Source: Eikenella glucosivorans
GTDB taxonomy: Bacteria > Pseudomonadota > Gammaproteobacteria > Burkholderiales > Neisseriaceae
Direction of reading: 5' to 3'
Length of the DNA stretch: 64,000 nucleotides
Assembly: GCF_016025525.2 (NCBI RefSeq)
Contig: NZ_JACSGR010000007.1
Coordinates: forward strand, 62,001 to 126,000
The notes under the pieces: generated by a model
Database searches by the model: none
Told to the model about the DNA's origin: nothing
The model's input: only the letters and a program-made list of their open reading frames with translations
Program-made: the position numbers and the translations under genes
Shown here: positions 1 through 8,347 of the stretch, in pieces
Layout of the letters: the number at the start of each line of letters is the position of its first letter
Numbering within the stretch: the first letter of the stretch is position 1

Positions 1-536
1 CCGGCCTTACCGCCCTCGCATGGGCACAAAACCAAGAAAGCCTGGTGAAAAACATCATCGCCGAAGTCAAAGCCCAAACCGAAAAAGACGTCCTCGCCAA
101 AATCCAAGCCAACGCCGCAAACGCCAAAGCCTTGGAAAAAGAATTGGCACGCGCCAAAGCCGAACTCGCCGTCCACGCAGGCGCAAAACTTTTGGACAAT
201 GCCAAAGACCTGGGGGCAGCCAAACTCGTCGCCGCCCAAATCGAAGCCGACGCAGCCGCCCTGCGCGAAATCGTGACCGACCTGACCGGAAAATCCGACA
301 ACGCCGTGATTCTTTTGGCGGCAGCCAATGACGGCAAAGTCTCCCTCTGCGCCGGCGTATCCAAAGCCCTGACCGGCAAAATCAAAGCCGGCGACCTCGT
401 CAAATTTGCCGCCGAACAAGTCGGCGGCAAAGGCGGTGGCCGCCCGGATTTGGCACAGGCAGGGGGGACGGATGCCGCTAAATTGCCTGAGATGCTGGGG
501 AGTGTGGAAGGTTGGGTTAGCAGCAAGTTGGCTTAA
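1..536 (+). CDS. alaS: Alanyl-tRNA synthetase, C-terminal part (5' end outside window)
   Basis: The frame is open from base 3 and gives the last 177 residues of a class II alanyl-tRNA synthetase, which charges tRNA-Ala in the cytoplasm. Seen directly: a lysine/alanine-rich coiled helix (AKALEKELARAKAEL), then the small DHHA1-like C-terminal domain with the glycine-rich end GGKGGGRPDLAQAGG that is characteristic of AlaS tails. The catalytic and editing domains lie upstream of the window. The gene ends just before a hairpin made of two facing uptake sequences, which probably terminates it. The identification is firm from the C-terminal signature; only completeness is unknown. Confidence 0.95.
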   Translation, partial: GLTALAWAQNQESLVKNIIAEVKAQTEKDVLAKIQANAANAKALEKELARAKAELAVHAGAKLLDNAKDLGAAKLVAAQIEADAAALREIVTDLTGKSDNAVILLAAANDGKVSLCAGVSKALTGKIKAGDLVKFAAEQVGGKGGGRPDLAQAGGTDAAKLPEMLGSVEGWVSSKLA

Positions 537-554
537 ATCAATTCCATACTAATG

Positions 555-587
555 AAAGGCTACCTGAATTTTTCAGGTAGCCTTTTT
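555..587 (+). terminator. DUS inverted-pair terminator after alaS
   Basis: AGGCTACCTGAA and its reverse complement face each other across a short A/T loop, followed by five T. This is the usual Neisseriaceae arrangement in which two uptake sequences form a Rho-independent terminator. Confidence 0.85.
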
Positions 588-813
588 GCGCACCACACCT
601 ACCTAATCCAAACAACGCCGCTATTTTTGCAAAGCCGCCACAATTATGCCGCAACAAACTTTTACAAAACTTCAAGAAACTAGCAGAATGGTGTATCATT
701 CACATTACCGATGCGCTGGAGGCTGTCCACGCGGGCGGCAAACGGCATATCGATCAAGCAGTTCGTTTAGGCAATACCGACATCCGTTTGAAGTTTGAAT
801 TAAGGAGAAAACT

Positions 814-1755
814 ATGTTGTATCCGATTCAAGAACCCTTCCGCAGCGGCATGCTGCCCGTATCCGAGCTCCACACAATCTATTGGGAAGAAAGCGGCAAC
901 CCCGCCGGTATTCCCGTCATTTTCCTGCACGGCGGCCCCGGCGCAGGCTCCAGCCCCGCCTGCCGAGGCTTTTTCAACCCCGAAAAATACCGAATCGTCA
1001 TCATCGACCAGCGCGGCAGCGGCAAATCCACCCCCTATGCCGAAACCCGCGAAAACACCACCTGGGATTTGGTGGAAGACATTGAAAAAGTGCGCGAAAT
1101 GCTCGGCATCGACACTTGGCTGGTGTTCGGCGGATCATGGGGCAGCACCCTCGCCCTGGCCTATGCCGAAACCCACCCCGACCGCGTGCGCGGCCTCGTG
1201 CTGAGAGGCGTATTCCTCTGCCGCCAGCTCGAAATCAACTGGCTGAGCGAAGAAGGCGGCGTGAGCATGATTTACCCCGAGCAATGGCAGCGCTATCTGG
1301 CCGGTGTGCCGGTTGAACAGCGCCGCGGCTCCTTAGTGGAAGCCTACTATTGGCTGCTCAATTCGCCCGATCCTGCCGTGCACCTGCCTGCCGCCAAAGC
1401 CTGGGCTGATTGGGAAAGCTGGCTGATTTGGTTCGACCCCAAACCGGTAGATGAAGACCCGCAGGCCTCCCTCGCCATCGCCCGCTTCGAAAACTACTAT
1501 TTCGTGCATCAAGGCTGGCTGCAGGGCGACAAATCCATCCTGGCCAACGCCCACAAAATCCGGCATATCCCCACCATCATCGTGCAAGGCCGCTACGACC
1601 TCTGCACCCCCACCCGCAGCGCGTGGGATTTAAAACAGGCCTTGCCGCAAGCCGATTTGCGCATTATCCAAAGCGGCCACTACGCGCAAAACCCCGCCAT
1701 CGCCGAAGCTCTGGTGCAAGCCACCGACGAATTCGCCGAACGGCTCGGCGGCTGA
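814..1755 (+). CDS. pip: Proline iminopeptidase
   Basis: A 313-residue alpha/beta hydrolase of peptidase family S33 that removes N-terminal proline from peptides in the cytoplasm. Visible motifs: oxyanion-hole HGGPG at residues 39-43, DQRGSGKS at 65-72, nucleophile elbow GGSWGS with Ser108, then Asp262 (GRYDLCTP) and His289 (SGHYAQNP) to complete the triad. Length matches the family. The start is chosen because AAGGAGAA lies about 6 bases upstream. It stands alone, ending at a DUS-pair terminator. Confidence 0.95.
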   Translation: MLYPIQEPFRSGMLPVSELHTIYWEESGNPAGIPVIFLHGGPGAGSSPACRGFFNPEKYRIVIIDQRGSGKSTPYAETRENTTWDLVEDIEKVREMLGIDTWLVFGGSWGSTLALAYAETHPDRVRGLVLRGVFLCRQLEINWLSEEGGVSMIYPEQWQRYLAGVPVEQRRGSLVEAYYWLLNSPDPAVHLPAAKAWADWESWLIWFDPKPVDEDPQASLAIARFENYYFVHQGWLQGDKSILANAHKIRHIPTIIVQGRYDLCTPTRSAWDLKQALPQADLRIIQSGHYAQNPAIAEALVQATDEFAERLGG

Positions 1756-1784
1756 CACTCCCCCGCTTAAATCGTTCGCGATGC

Positions 1785-1814
1785 AGGCTACCTGAATTTC
1801 AGGTAGCCTTTTTT
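1785..1814 (+). terminator. DUS inverted-pair terminator after pip
   Basis: Two facing uptake sequences separated by only a few bases and followed by six T form a strong hairpin terminator just after pip. Confidence 0.85.
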
Positions 1815-1877
1815 ATGCCCGATGATGCTACCTGAAACAAGCACACCTCTCTTTGCCAGACTCCGCACCAGAACAGC

Positions 1878-1883
1878 TATAAT
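1878..1883 (+). promoter_or_regulatory. Likely -10 box for ubiD
   Basis: A perfect TATAAT followed by GCCCGCC lies 76 bases before ubiD. The same TATAAT plus GC-rich discriminator recurs upstream of several genes here (grxD, the H-NS gene, DUF3108, tgt). A TTGCCA lies upstream at a long 19-base spacing, so the -35 is uncertain. Confidence 0.5.
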
Positions 1884-1898
1884 GCCCGCCATTCAATC

Positions 1899-1939
1899 AG
1901 GCTACCTGAAAACTGTATCCCCGCATTTTCAGGTAGCCT
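1899..1939 (+). repeat. DUS inverted pair inside the ubiD leader
   Basis: Two facing uptake sequences about 15 bases apart sit between the predicted -10 box and the ubiD ribosome binding site, so the hairpin would be part of the ubiD mRNA leader. Only three T follow the stem, so it may attenuate weakly or merely be an uptake site. Confidence 0.6.
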
Positions 1940-1958
1940 CTTTAGGAAGCAATCAGCC

Positions 1959-3437
1959 ATGAAATACCAAGACCTCCGCGACTTCACCGCCCTACTCGAA
2001 CAACAAGGCAAACTCAAACGCATCGCCCATCCCGTTTCGCCGCATCTGGAAATGACCGAAATCGCCGACCGTGTGCTGCGTGCCGAAGGGCCGGCATTGC
2101 TGTTTGAAAACCCTGTCCGTCCCGATGGCACGCGCTACGATTATCCCGTGCTGGCGAACCTGTTCGGCACGCCCGAGCGCGTGGCGATGGGCATGGGTGC
2201 GGACAATGTGTCCAAGCTGCGCGAAATCGGGCAGACGCTGGCGTATCTGAAAGAACCCGAGCCGCCCAAAGACATTAAAGACGCGTTTTCCAAGCTGCCG
2301 CTGTTGAAAGACATTTGGAGCATGGCACCGAACGTGGTGAAAACCGCGCCGTGTCAGCAAATCGTGTGGGAAGGCGAAGCAGTTGATTTATATCAGCTTC
2401 CGATTCAACACTGCTGGCCGGAAGACGTTGCGCCGCTGGTAACGTGGGGCTTGACCGTCACGCGCGGGCCGCACAAAAAACGTCAAAACTTGGGCATTTA
2501 CCGCCAGCAGTTAATCGGCAGAAACAAGCTGATTATGCGTTGGCTGGCGCATCGCGGCGGCGCGTTGGACTATCAGGCGTTCCGCCGCGAAAATCCCGAC
2601 ACGCCGTATCCTGTCGCCGTGGTGCTGGGCTGCGACCCCGCCACCATTTTGGGCGCGGTCACGCCCGTTCCCGACACTTTGAGCGAATACCAGTTTGCCG
2701 GACTGCTGCGCGGTTCGCGCACGGAGCTGGTGAAATGTATCGGCAGCGATTTGCAAGTGCCCGCCCGCGCCGAAATCGTGTTGGAAGGCGTGATTCATCC
2801 GAACGAAACCGCGCTGGAAGGCCCATACGGCGACCACACGGGCTATTACAACGAGCAGGATTATTTCCCCGTGTTCACGGTCGAGCGCATCACCATGCGC
2901 GAAAACCCGATTTACCATTCCACCTACACGGGCAAACCGCCCGACGAACCCGCCGTTTTGGGCGTGGCGTTGAACGAAGTGTTCGTACCGCTCTTGCAAA
3001 AGCAGTTTCCCGAAATCACCGATTTCTACCTGCCGCCCGAAGGCTGCTCCTACCGCATGGCGGTGGTGGGCATGAAAAAACAGTACGCCGGACACGCCAA
3101 GCGCGTGATGATGGGCTGCTGGTCATTCCTGCGCCAGTTTATGTACACCAAATTCATTATCGTGGTCGATGACGATGTGGACGTGCGCGACTGGAAGGAA
3201 GTCATTTGGGCAGTCACCACGCGCATGGACCCCGTGCGCGATACGGTGCTGATGGAAAATACGCCCATCGACTACCTCGACTTCGCCAGCCCCGTCAGCG
3301 GACTCGGCGGCAAAATGGGCTTGGACGCGACCAACAAATGGCCGGGCGAAACACAGCGCGAATGGGGGAGGGTGATTGAAAAAGACCCGGCGGTAACGGC
3401 AAAGGTTGATGCGGTTTGGGCGGAGTTGGGGCTGTAA
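1959..3437 (+). CDS. ubiD: 4-hydroxy-3-polyprenylbenzoate decarboxylase
   Basis: A 492-residue UbiD-family enzyme, the usual length. It decarboxylates 3-polyprenyl-4-hydroxybenzoate in ubiquinone synthesis, using prenylated FMN made by UbiX (not in this window). The N-terminus ([16 protein letters not shown]) and the conserved block around residue 287 ([12 protein letters not shown]), which belongs to the prFMN site, identify the family, as does the C-terminal [17 protein letters not shown]. The start has AGGAAG upstream. A small membrane protein follows three bases after the stop and may be co-transcribed. Confidence 0.96.
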   Translation: MKYQDLRDFTALLEQQGKLKRIAHPVSPHLEMTEIADRVLRAEGPALLFENPVRPDGTRYDYPVLANLFGTPERVAMGMGADNVSKLREIGQTLAYLKEPEPPKDIKDAFSKLPLLKDIWSMAPNVVKTAPCQQIVWEGEAVDLYQLPIQHCWPEDVAPLVTWGLTVTRGPHKKRQNLGIYRQQLIGRNKLIMRWLAHRGGALDYQAFRRENPDTPYPVAVVLGCDPATILGAVTPVPDTLSEYQFAGLLRGSRTELVKCIGSDLQVPARAEIVLEGVIHPNETALEGPYGDHTGYYNEQDYFPVFTVERITMRENPIYHSTYTGKPPDEPAVLGVALNEVFVPLLQKQFPEITDFYLPPEGCSYRMAVVGMKKQYAGHAKRVMMGCWSFLRQFMYTKFIIVVDDDVDVRDWKEVIWAVTTRMDPVRDTVLMENTPIDYLDFASPVSGLGGKMGLDATNKWPGETQREWGRVIEKDPAVTAKVDAVWAELGL

Positions 3438-3440
3438 AAG

Positions 3441-3635
3441 ATGGGGGCATTATCCAAAATATTGGAACTGTCCGGCAGTTTGGGCGAACTGCTGCCCGCC
3501 GCACGGGACAGCGTGCGCCAATGGCGGCAGGATTGGAAGCAGGGAAAGTTCTCTGAAGGCAGCAAAGTGCTGATTGGCGTTTGGCTGGCGGCGGCTTCAC
3601 TGCTGGCATTGATGTGTGCCAACCTGTTGCTTTGA
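3441..3635 (+). CDS. Small membrane protein of unknown function
   Basis: I do not recognise this 64-residue protein. It has a charged, helical first half (RDSVRQWRQDWKQGKF) and one hydrophobic C-terminal segment at about residues 45-64 (VWLAAASLLALMCANLLL), so it is probably anchored to the inner membrane by its tail. It begins three bases after the ubiD stop, which suggests translational coupling to ubiD, and ends just before a DUS inverted pair. Its base composition matches its neighbours. Whether it serves ubiquinone synthesis is only a guess from position. Confidence 0.6.
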   Translation: MGALSKILELSGSLGELLPAARDSVRQWRQDWKQGKFSEGSKVLIGVWLAAASLLALMCANLLL

Positions 3636-3655
3636 ATGGCAAACGGCAGGGGCAG

Positions 3656-3696
3656 AGGCTACCTGAAAACAGCGATACGGTTTTTTCAGGTAGCCT
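3656..3696 (+). terminator. DUS inverted pair, probable terminator
   Basis: Facing uptake sequences with a 15-base loop follow the ubiD-small protein pair. There is no long T run after the second copy, so termination strength is uncertain. Confidence 0.55.
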
Positions 3697-3744
3697 GGAC
3701 TTTGGGCTGTATTGTTCAAAGCAAACTATGCGCTTGGAATAAAT

Positions 3745-4113
3745 ATGCAAAAAATTATTTTCTTGTCAGGTGTAGCCATATTGTTATTAACATCATGTAC
3801 CAATTCATGTTTTATGGCTTTTGCCGTTACAGGATGTTACGACAGAAATAAAGACTTCCCCAGCATCTCCGCATATCAGAAAACAGAATCTATGGGGCGT
3901 ACCGACGTAAGACAGAGATGGGATGATGCAGTTAGCTGTGGTGCAAAATATGGCGATAACAATATTATTATTTTAAATGGGAAAGATTGGAGAGATAACC
4001 CAAAAGATGAAAGAGAGAAAATCATAAATTCATTCAGACAGTGTATGTCAAGGAAAGGATATACCCGTCTTTCTCCGATGGATTGCTACCATCAGGATGT
4101 GTGCAACTATTAA
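3745..4113 (+). CDS. AT-rich small lipoprotein, unknown function
   Basis: A 122-residue protein starting MQKIIFLSGVAILLLTSC: a short lipoprotein signal with lipobox LLTSC, so Cys18 is probably lipidated. An upstream in-frame ATG at 3712 would put 11 hydrophilic residues before the signal and is less likely. The mature part is hydrophilic and has five further cysteines, allowing disulfides in the periplasm. The gene is much richer in A/T than its neighbours and has no family I recognise, which suggests recent acquisition. It is enclosed by DUS pairs on both sides. Confidence 0.65.
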   Translation: MQKIIFLSGVAILLLTSCTNSCFMAFAVTGCYDRNKDFPSISAYQKTESMGRTDVRQRWDDAVSCGAKYGDNNIIILNGKDWRDNPKDEREKIINSFRQCMSRKGYTRLSPMDCYHQDVCNY

Positions 4114-4127
4114 GTACCTTATTCAAC

Positions 4128-4168
4128 TTTTCAGGTAGCCCCTTCCCAGCCGAAAGGCTACCTGAAAA
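4128..4168 (+). terminator. DUS inverted pair, probable terminator
   Basis: Facing uptake sequences separated by about 14 bases lie between the AT-rich lipoprotein gene and the O-methyltransferase. No T run follows. Confidence 0.5.
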
Positions 4169-4192
4169 CCACACACACACTTAAAGAAAAAC

Positions 4193-4780
4193 ATGAACCG
4201 CAACTTAAAAACCTACGCAGAAAACCTCTACCACCAATACCATGCCCACGACCAAGCCCAAGCCGACCGCTTAAACCGCTGGCGCAGCATCGAGCCGGAA
4301 TCCGCCGAACTGCTGTCCGTTCTGGTGCTGGCCAAGCAGGCCGGAAAACTGCTGGAAATCGGCACCTCGGGCGGTTACTCCACGCTGCACCTGGCCGACG
4401 CGGCACGGCAGACCGGCGGGCATCTGACCAGCTTGGAAATCGACCCCGACCGCCTGAACACCGCCAAACAGCATTTGGCCAACTGCCACCTTTCAGACCG
4501 CTGCACCCTGCTCAATCAGGATGCCGCCGATTTCCTGCGCCAAAACCGCGAAACGTTCGATTTCGTTTTATTGGATGCCGAACGCCGTTTTTATACCGCC
4601 TACTGGGCCGATTTGGCGCGCAGCCTGGCCAAACCCGGCAGCCTGATCGTGGTGGACAACGTACTTTCCCACGCCGGCGAAGTGCGCAGCTTTATCGCAC
4701 TGGTGGCGCAACATCCCGATTTCGCCCACAGCATTTTGCCCGTCGGCGCAGGCCTGCTGTTGGCAGCGAGAAAACCGTGA
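4193..4780 (+). CDS. O-methyltransferase, class I SAM-dependent
   Basis: A 195-residue enzyme of the caffeoyl-CoA/catechol O-methyltransferase family (Methyltransf_3). Motif I LLEIGTSGGYS is at about residues 53-63 and binds S-adenosylmethionine; acidic residues in LEIDPDR (81-87), LLDAERRF (126-133) and VVDNVLSHAG (153-162) fit the SAM ribose and divalent metal sites of this family. The substrate cannot be told from sequence. It stands alone between two DUS pairs. Confidence 0.85.
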   Translation: MNRNLKTYAENLYHQYHAHDQAQADRLNRWRSIEPESAELLSVLVLAKQAGKLLEIGTSGGYSTLHLADAARQTGGHLTSLEIDPDRLNTAKQHLANCHLSDRCTLLNQDAADFLRQNRETFDFVLLDAERRFYTAYWADLARSLAKPGSLIVVDNVLSHAGEVRSFIALVAQHPDFAHSILPVGAGLLLAARKP

Positions 4781-4817
4781 TCCGGCTGCCAAACAGATAC
4801 ACGCAAACCGAAACAGA

Positions 4818-4860
4818 ATTTTCAGGTAGCCTCCGCCCCGCCCGAAAGGCTACCTGAAAA
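4818..4860 (+). terminator. DUS inverted pair after O-methyltransferase
   Basis: Facing uptake sequences with a GC-rich loop of about 17 bases follow the O-methyltransferase gene. Confidence 0.5.
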
Positions 4861-4885
4861 ACCCACCCAATCCCGCAAACCCCAT

Positions 4886-5530
4886 ATGACCCCCGACCTC
4901 TTCCCCAACCCCGCCAGTCCGCATACCAACCTGCTGCCCTACGACGGCATCCTCAACGACCACGGCATCATCTTCACCCCCGCCGAAGCCGATGCCTGCC
5001 TGCACATCCTGCTGCACGAAATCCCGTGGCGGCACGACCAAGTGCGGCTCTACGGCCAAACCATCACCACCGCCCGCCAAACCGCGTGGTACGCCGAAGC
5101 CAGCGCGGCCTACACCTATTCCGGTATCACGCGAGCGCCCCTGCCGTGGACACCCTTCCTGCTGCGGCTGAAAGCGCGTGTCGAGCAGCATCTGCACGCC
5201 GTCAGCCCCACCGCGTTCAATTCCTGCCTGCTCAACCGCTACCGCCACGGCGGCGAAGGCATGGGCTGGCACAGCGACGACGAAGCCGAATTGGGCACCA
5301 ACACCGTCATCGCCTCCCTCAGCTTCGGCGCCACGCGCAAATTTGCCTTCCGCCACAACCGAACCCGCGAAAAACGCGAAATCCTGCTGCACCACGGCCA
5401 GCTCGTCGTCATGCGCGGCGCCACCCAGCACCACTGGCAGCACGCCGTGATGAAAAGCCGTAAAATCAGCGAAGAGCGCGTGAGCCTCACCTTCCGCACC
5501 TATGTGGGCAGGCAGGCAAAGGCTACCTGA
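4886..5530 (+). CDS. AlkB-like alpha-ketoglutarate-dependent dioxygenase
   Basis: A 214-residue 2-oxoglutarate/Fe(II) dioxygenase of the AlkB2-type branch, expected to repair alkylated DNA or RNA bases by oxidative demethylation. The iron ligands are visible as His129-Ser-Asp131 (MGWHSDDE) and His186 (HHWQHAV), and Arg198/Arg204 in RVSLTFR would bind 2-oxoglutarate. NRYRHGGEG just before is typical. The last residues (AKAT) and the stop codon are read from an uptake sequence, so the DUS has replaced the natural end. The next gene begins 67 bases downstream. Confidence 0.88.
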   Translation: MTPDLFPNPASPHTNLLPYDGILNDHGIIFTPAEADACLHILLHEIPWRHDQVRLYGQTITTARQTAWYAEASAAYTYSGITRAPLPWTPFLLRLKARVEQHLHAVSPTAFNSCLLNRYRHGGEGMGWHSDDEAELGTNTVIASLSFGATRKFAFRHNRTREKREILLHHGQLVVMRGATQHHWQHAVMKSRKISEERVSLTFRTYVGRQAKAT

Positions 5531-5597
5531 AAAACCAAGGCAGCCTGAAAACCGCCTGCCGCCCCGTTGCCCGACCCACCCCCTTGAAAGGAATCCC

Positions 5598-6725
5598 ATG
5601 AACCCCGCCTACGCCCCCCTGTTCCGGCCCTACACCTTCAACAACGGCGCCACGGTCAAAAACCGCCTCGCCGTCGCCCCGCTGACCCATTTCGCCTCCG
5701 ATGCCGACGGCCACATCAGCCCCCAAGAGCGCGCCTTCCTGCAAAACCGCTTTAACGGCTTCGGCCTGTTTATCGCCGCCGCCACGCTGGTGCAGGCCGA
5801 CGGCAAAACATTCGGCGGCCAGCCCCACGCCATCGGCGCGGACGACCTGCCCGCCCTGCGCGAAGTCGCTGCCATCGCCCAAGCGCAAGGCGCGAAAGCC
5901 ATCCTGCAAATCCACCACGGCGGGCTGAAAGCCGAGCTTTCCGACGACATCGTCGCCCCGTCCGCCGACGCAGCCACGGGCGCGCGCGAACTGGCCGCCG
6001 CCGAAATCGAACGGCTCATCGCCGCCTACGCCCACGCCGCCCGCCTGGCCGCGCAGGCCGGATTTGACGGCGTGGAAATCCACGGCGCAAACGGCTATCT
6101 GCTGCAACAATTCGTGTCCGCCCAAACCAACCGTCGCACAGACGAATGGGGCGGCAGCCTGAAAAACCGCCTGCGCTTCCCGCTGGCCGTGACCGATGCA
6201 GTCATATCCGCCGCCAAGGCGCACGCCAAACCCGACTTCATCGTCGGCTACCGCTTCTCCCCCGAAGAGCCGGGCGAGCACGGCATCACCATGGCCGACA
6301 CCTTCGCGCTCATCGACGAACTGGTGCAAAAACCGCTGCAATACCTGCACGTTTCGCTGTGGGATTTCTACAAAAAAGTCCGTCGCGGCGCGGATACCGC
6401 CCGCACCCGCATGGAGCTGCTGCACGAACGCATCGGCGGTCGCCTGCCGCTCATCGGCATCGGCAATCTTTATACCGGACGCGACATCGCCCAAGCGTTT
6501 GACACCGGCTGGGCGGAGTTTATCGCGCTGGGAAAAACCGTGCTGCTGAACCCCAACCTGCCCGAGCTGCTGCAACAGGGCCGCGAAGCCGACATCCAAA
6601 CCGAACTCGACCCCGCCCGCCCCGACCACTACCGCCTGCCCGACGCGCTGTGGCAGCGCTGCCTGCTGAACCAGCCGTGGCTGCCGCCGGTGAAAGGGAT
6701 GGAGCGCAGGATAGTGGATGTTTGA
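5598..6725 (+). CDS. Old Yellow Enzyme family NADH:flavin oxidoreductase
   Basis: A 375-residue FMN TIM-barrel oxidoreductase of the Oxidored_FMN family, which reduces activated C=C bonds. Visible: QIHHGG at 104-109, substrate-binding IHGANGYLLQQF at 161-172 (His and Asn), and NRRTDEWGGS at 178-187. The start at 5598 has GAAAGGAA upstream; the longer open frame from 5502 reads through an uptake sequence and is not credible. No C-terminal FAD/FeS half is present, so it is the single-domain YqjM-like form. Physiological substrate unknown. Confidence 0.88.
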   Translation: MNPAYAPLFRPYTFNNGATVKNRLAVAPLTHFASDADGHISPQERAFLQNRFNGFGLFIAAATLVQADGKTFGGQPHAIGADDLPALREVAAIAQAQGAKAILQIHHGGLKAELSDDIVAPSADAATGARELAAAEIERLIAAYAHAARLAAQAGFDGVEIHGANGYLLQQFVSAQTNRRTDEWGGSLKNRLRFPLAVTDAVISAAKAHAKPDFIVGYRFSPEEPGEHGITMADTFALIDELVQKPLQYLHVSLWDFYKKVRRGADTARTRMELLHERIGGRLPLIGIGNLYTGRDIAQAFDTGWAEFIALGKTVLLNPNLPELLQQGREADIQTELDPARPDHYRLPDALWQRCLLNQPWLPPVKGMERRIVDV

Positions 6726-7071
6726 CTAGCAGGGTGGTGGATATTTGAATATAGACAACCCGCCAAACCGGCAGCCGCCCGAAATGAAAACCAGCCAATC
6801 CCGCTTTCCATTTCAGGCGGCCGAATTTTCAGGTAGCCTATTGCCCCGATTGCACAGGTGTAAAATGCCGCATGGAAACCATTCCCGTCAGGCTACCTGA
6901 AAACGAAGTTTCCGCAGGAAACGAGTTTCTGCGAAGCTAAAACGAAGTTTCCGCAGGAAGCTGAGTTTCTGCGAATCTAAAACGAAGTTTCCGCAGGAAG
7001 CTGAGTTTCTACGAAGCCAAACAAAGTTTCAGCGCAGCTAAAAATCAAACAGCCCTTTCAGGAGAACCGCC
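6726..7071. other. Intergenic stretch with a tandem hairpin array
   Basis: No gene is seen. It contains single uptake sequences near 6829 and 6892 and the 40-bp repeat array described separately. AGGAG just before 7072 serves the next gene. Confidence 0.7.
6901..7040. repeat. Tandem ~40-bp hairpin repeat, array A (three full copies)
   Basis: Copies begin at about 6901, 6940 and 6980 with period 39-40, each reading AAACGAAGTTTCCGCAGGAA then GAGTTTCTGCGAAGCT, with a degraded fourth copy after 7018. Each copy has an internal dyad (the AGTTTCCGCAG arm against CTGCGAAGCT). The array starts directly at the end of an uptake sequence. Related arrays lie at 21845 and 24691. Confidence 0.85.
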
Positions 7072-7881
7072 ATGCTGAAAATCCAAAATGCCGTGAGCGA
7101 AACCCTGCTGATACCGCTCTACATGAAATACCTCGACGCGCAAGAGCCCGCGCCCATCCTCAACGACCCCGCCGCCGCCCGCCTTGTGCCGCAGATCGAC
7201 TACGACTTCGCCAAATTCCGACTCGCCCGCCGCAGCCAAATCGGCACCGCCCTGCGCGCCCGCTATTTCGACCAACTCACCGCAGACTTCATCCGCCGCA
7301 AACCCGAAGCTGTGGTGGTGGCCGTCGGCTGCGGGCTCGACAGCCGCTACGAACGCCTCGGCCAAGCCGCCGCCCATACCCCCTTCTACCAGCTCGACCT
7401 GCCCGATGTCATCGCCCTGCGCCGCGAGCTGCTGCCGCCCCTGCCCAACGAAACCCTGCTCGCCGCCTCCGCCTTCAGCACCGACTGGATGAACGACCTG
7501 CGCCAACGCCATCCGCATTCGCCCTGCTTCTTCGTGCTCGAAGGCGTGCTCATGTATTTCCCCGAACCCGACGTGCGCAGCCTGTTTCAAAACCTCGCGC
7601 AACGCTTCCCCGGCGGCGAGCTCGCCTTCGACGTGGCCGGCAGCTTCATGGTGAATCATTCCGACCAGCACGACGCACTCAAACACGCCCGCGCGCAGTT
7701 CGATTTCGCCTGCGACGACGACCGCCAGATGGAAGCCTGGGCCGACAACCTGCACCTCGTTTCCGCCAAACACATGACCGATTTCCCCGCCGCCCGCCGC
7801 ATCGGCTTTTCCTACTGGCTGATGCGCACCATCGCCAAAATCCGCAACTCCTACCGCCTGCTGCACTACCACATCAGCTAA
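7072..7881 (+). CDS. TcmP/Ppm1-type class I SAM methyltransferase
   Basis: A 269-residue protein of the leucine carboxyl methyltransferase superfamily (Pfam LCM; the O-methyltransferases TcmP, Ppm1 and relatives). SAM-binding VVAVGCGLDSRYERL spans about 82-96, the second acidic site is YQLDLP (106-111) and the family motif VLEGVLMYFPE is at 155-165. A good AGGAGAA ribosome site precedes the start. Bacterial members methylate small carboxyl or hydroxyl substrates; the actual substrate is unknown. Confidence 0.83.
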   Translation: MLKIQNAVSETLLIPLYMKYLDAQEPAPILNDPAAARLVPQIDYDFAKFRLARRSQIGTALRARYFDQLTADFIRRKPEAVVVAVGCGLDSRYERLGQAAAHTPFYQLDLPDVIALRRELLPPLPNETLLAASAFSTDWMNDLRQRHPHSPCFFVLEGVLMYFPEPDVRSLFQNLAQRFPGGELAFDVAGSFMVNHSDQHDALKHARAQFDFACDDDRQMEAWADNLHLVSAKHMTDFPAARRIGFSYWLMRTIAKIRNSYRLLHYHIS

Positions 7882-7965
7882 ACGCACACAAAAGGCTACC
7901 TGAAAACGCAGCTTCAACAAAGTGAAACGCGCGCAATAGATTTCTGGGTAGCTAAAAAATTTCAG

Positions 7966-8347
7966 CTAGCCTTTTGCCTCCCTCTCCAAGCGGCCTCATT
8001 CATATCCTGCTGTTGCCAAGCAAACGCCGAACTCCGGCCTGTTTGTGGCTTAATGCTCCGTGCCGGCCCTGCCGACTCATTTTTATCTGGCCCAACGCCA
8101 GCAGACTGAATCGGCGGGCGAAACGGCTTGACAAACCGCCAATCAGCTGTTGCCCGCCGCCGCCGCCGTTGTTATACTCATTTCCCGATTAATGAAATAA
8201 ATCTGCGGCCAATCCATCTGGCTACCCAATCCAGCTAAAGCCTTTATTTCTCCACATCGGGCGCCATACCGGCGCAATCAGGAGAAATCAGGCTTTGGCT
8301 TTCGTTTTTGGCGGATGCGGATGCGGCGCAGGAAAGGAGAAAACAAA
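7966..8347. other. Long intergenic stretch and leader before the NhaC/YuiF-type transporter
   Basis: I see no convincing gene. Partly decayed uptake sequences lie near 7900-7975 and 8219. A promoter-like pair is at 8150-8178, which would give the transporter an untranslated leader of about 160 bases. I cannot assign the leader to a known RNA family. Confidence 0.5.
8150..8178 (+). promoter_or_regulatory. Candidate sigma-70 promoter for the transporter-slyX pair
   Basis: TTGCCC at 8150-8155 and TATACT at 8173-8178 are 17 bases apart. Confidence 0.45.

Noticed and set aside
640..813. Open frame before pip (LAEWCIIHITDALEAVHAGG...) as a gene remnant
   Set aside because: It has no start codon, runs on out of frame into pip and resembles nothing I know; it could be a remnant but the evidence is too thin.
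5502..5597. N-terminal extension of the Old Yellow Enzyme relative
   Set aside because: The extension is translated uptake sequence overlapping the AlkB-like gene end.
6901..7040. Tandem 40-bp array as a possible CRISPR array
   Set aside because: Units follow each other with only short shared A-rich joins, with no unique 30-40-base spacers, and no cas gene is present. The same holds for 21845 and 24691.
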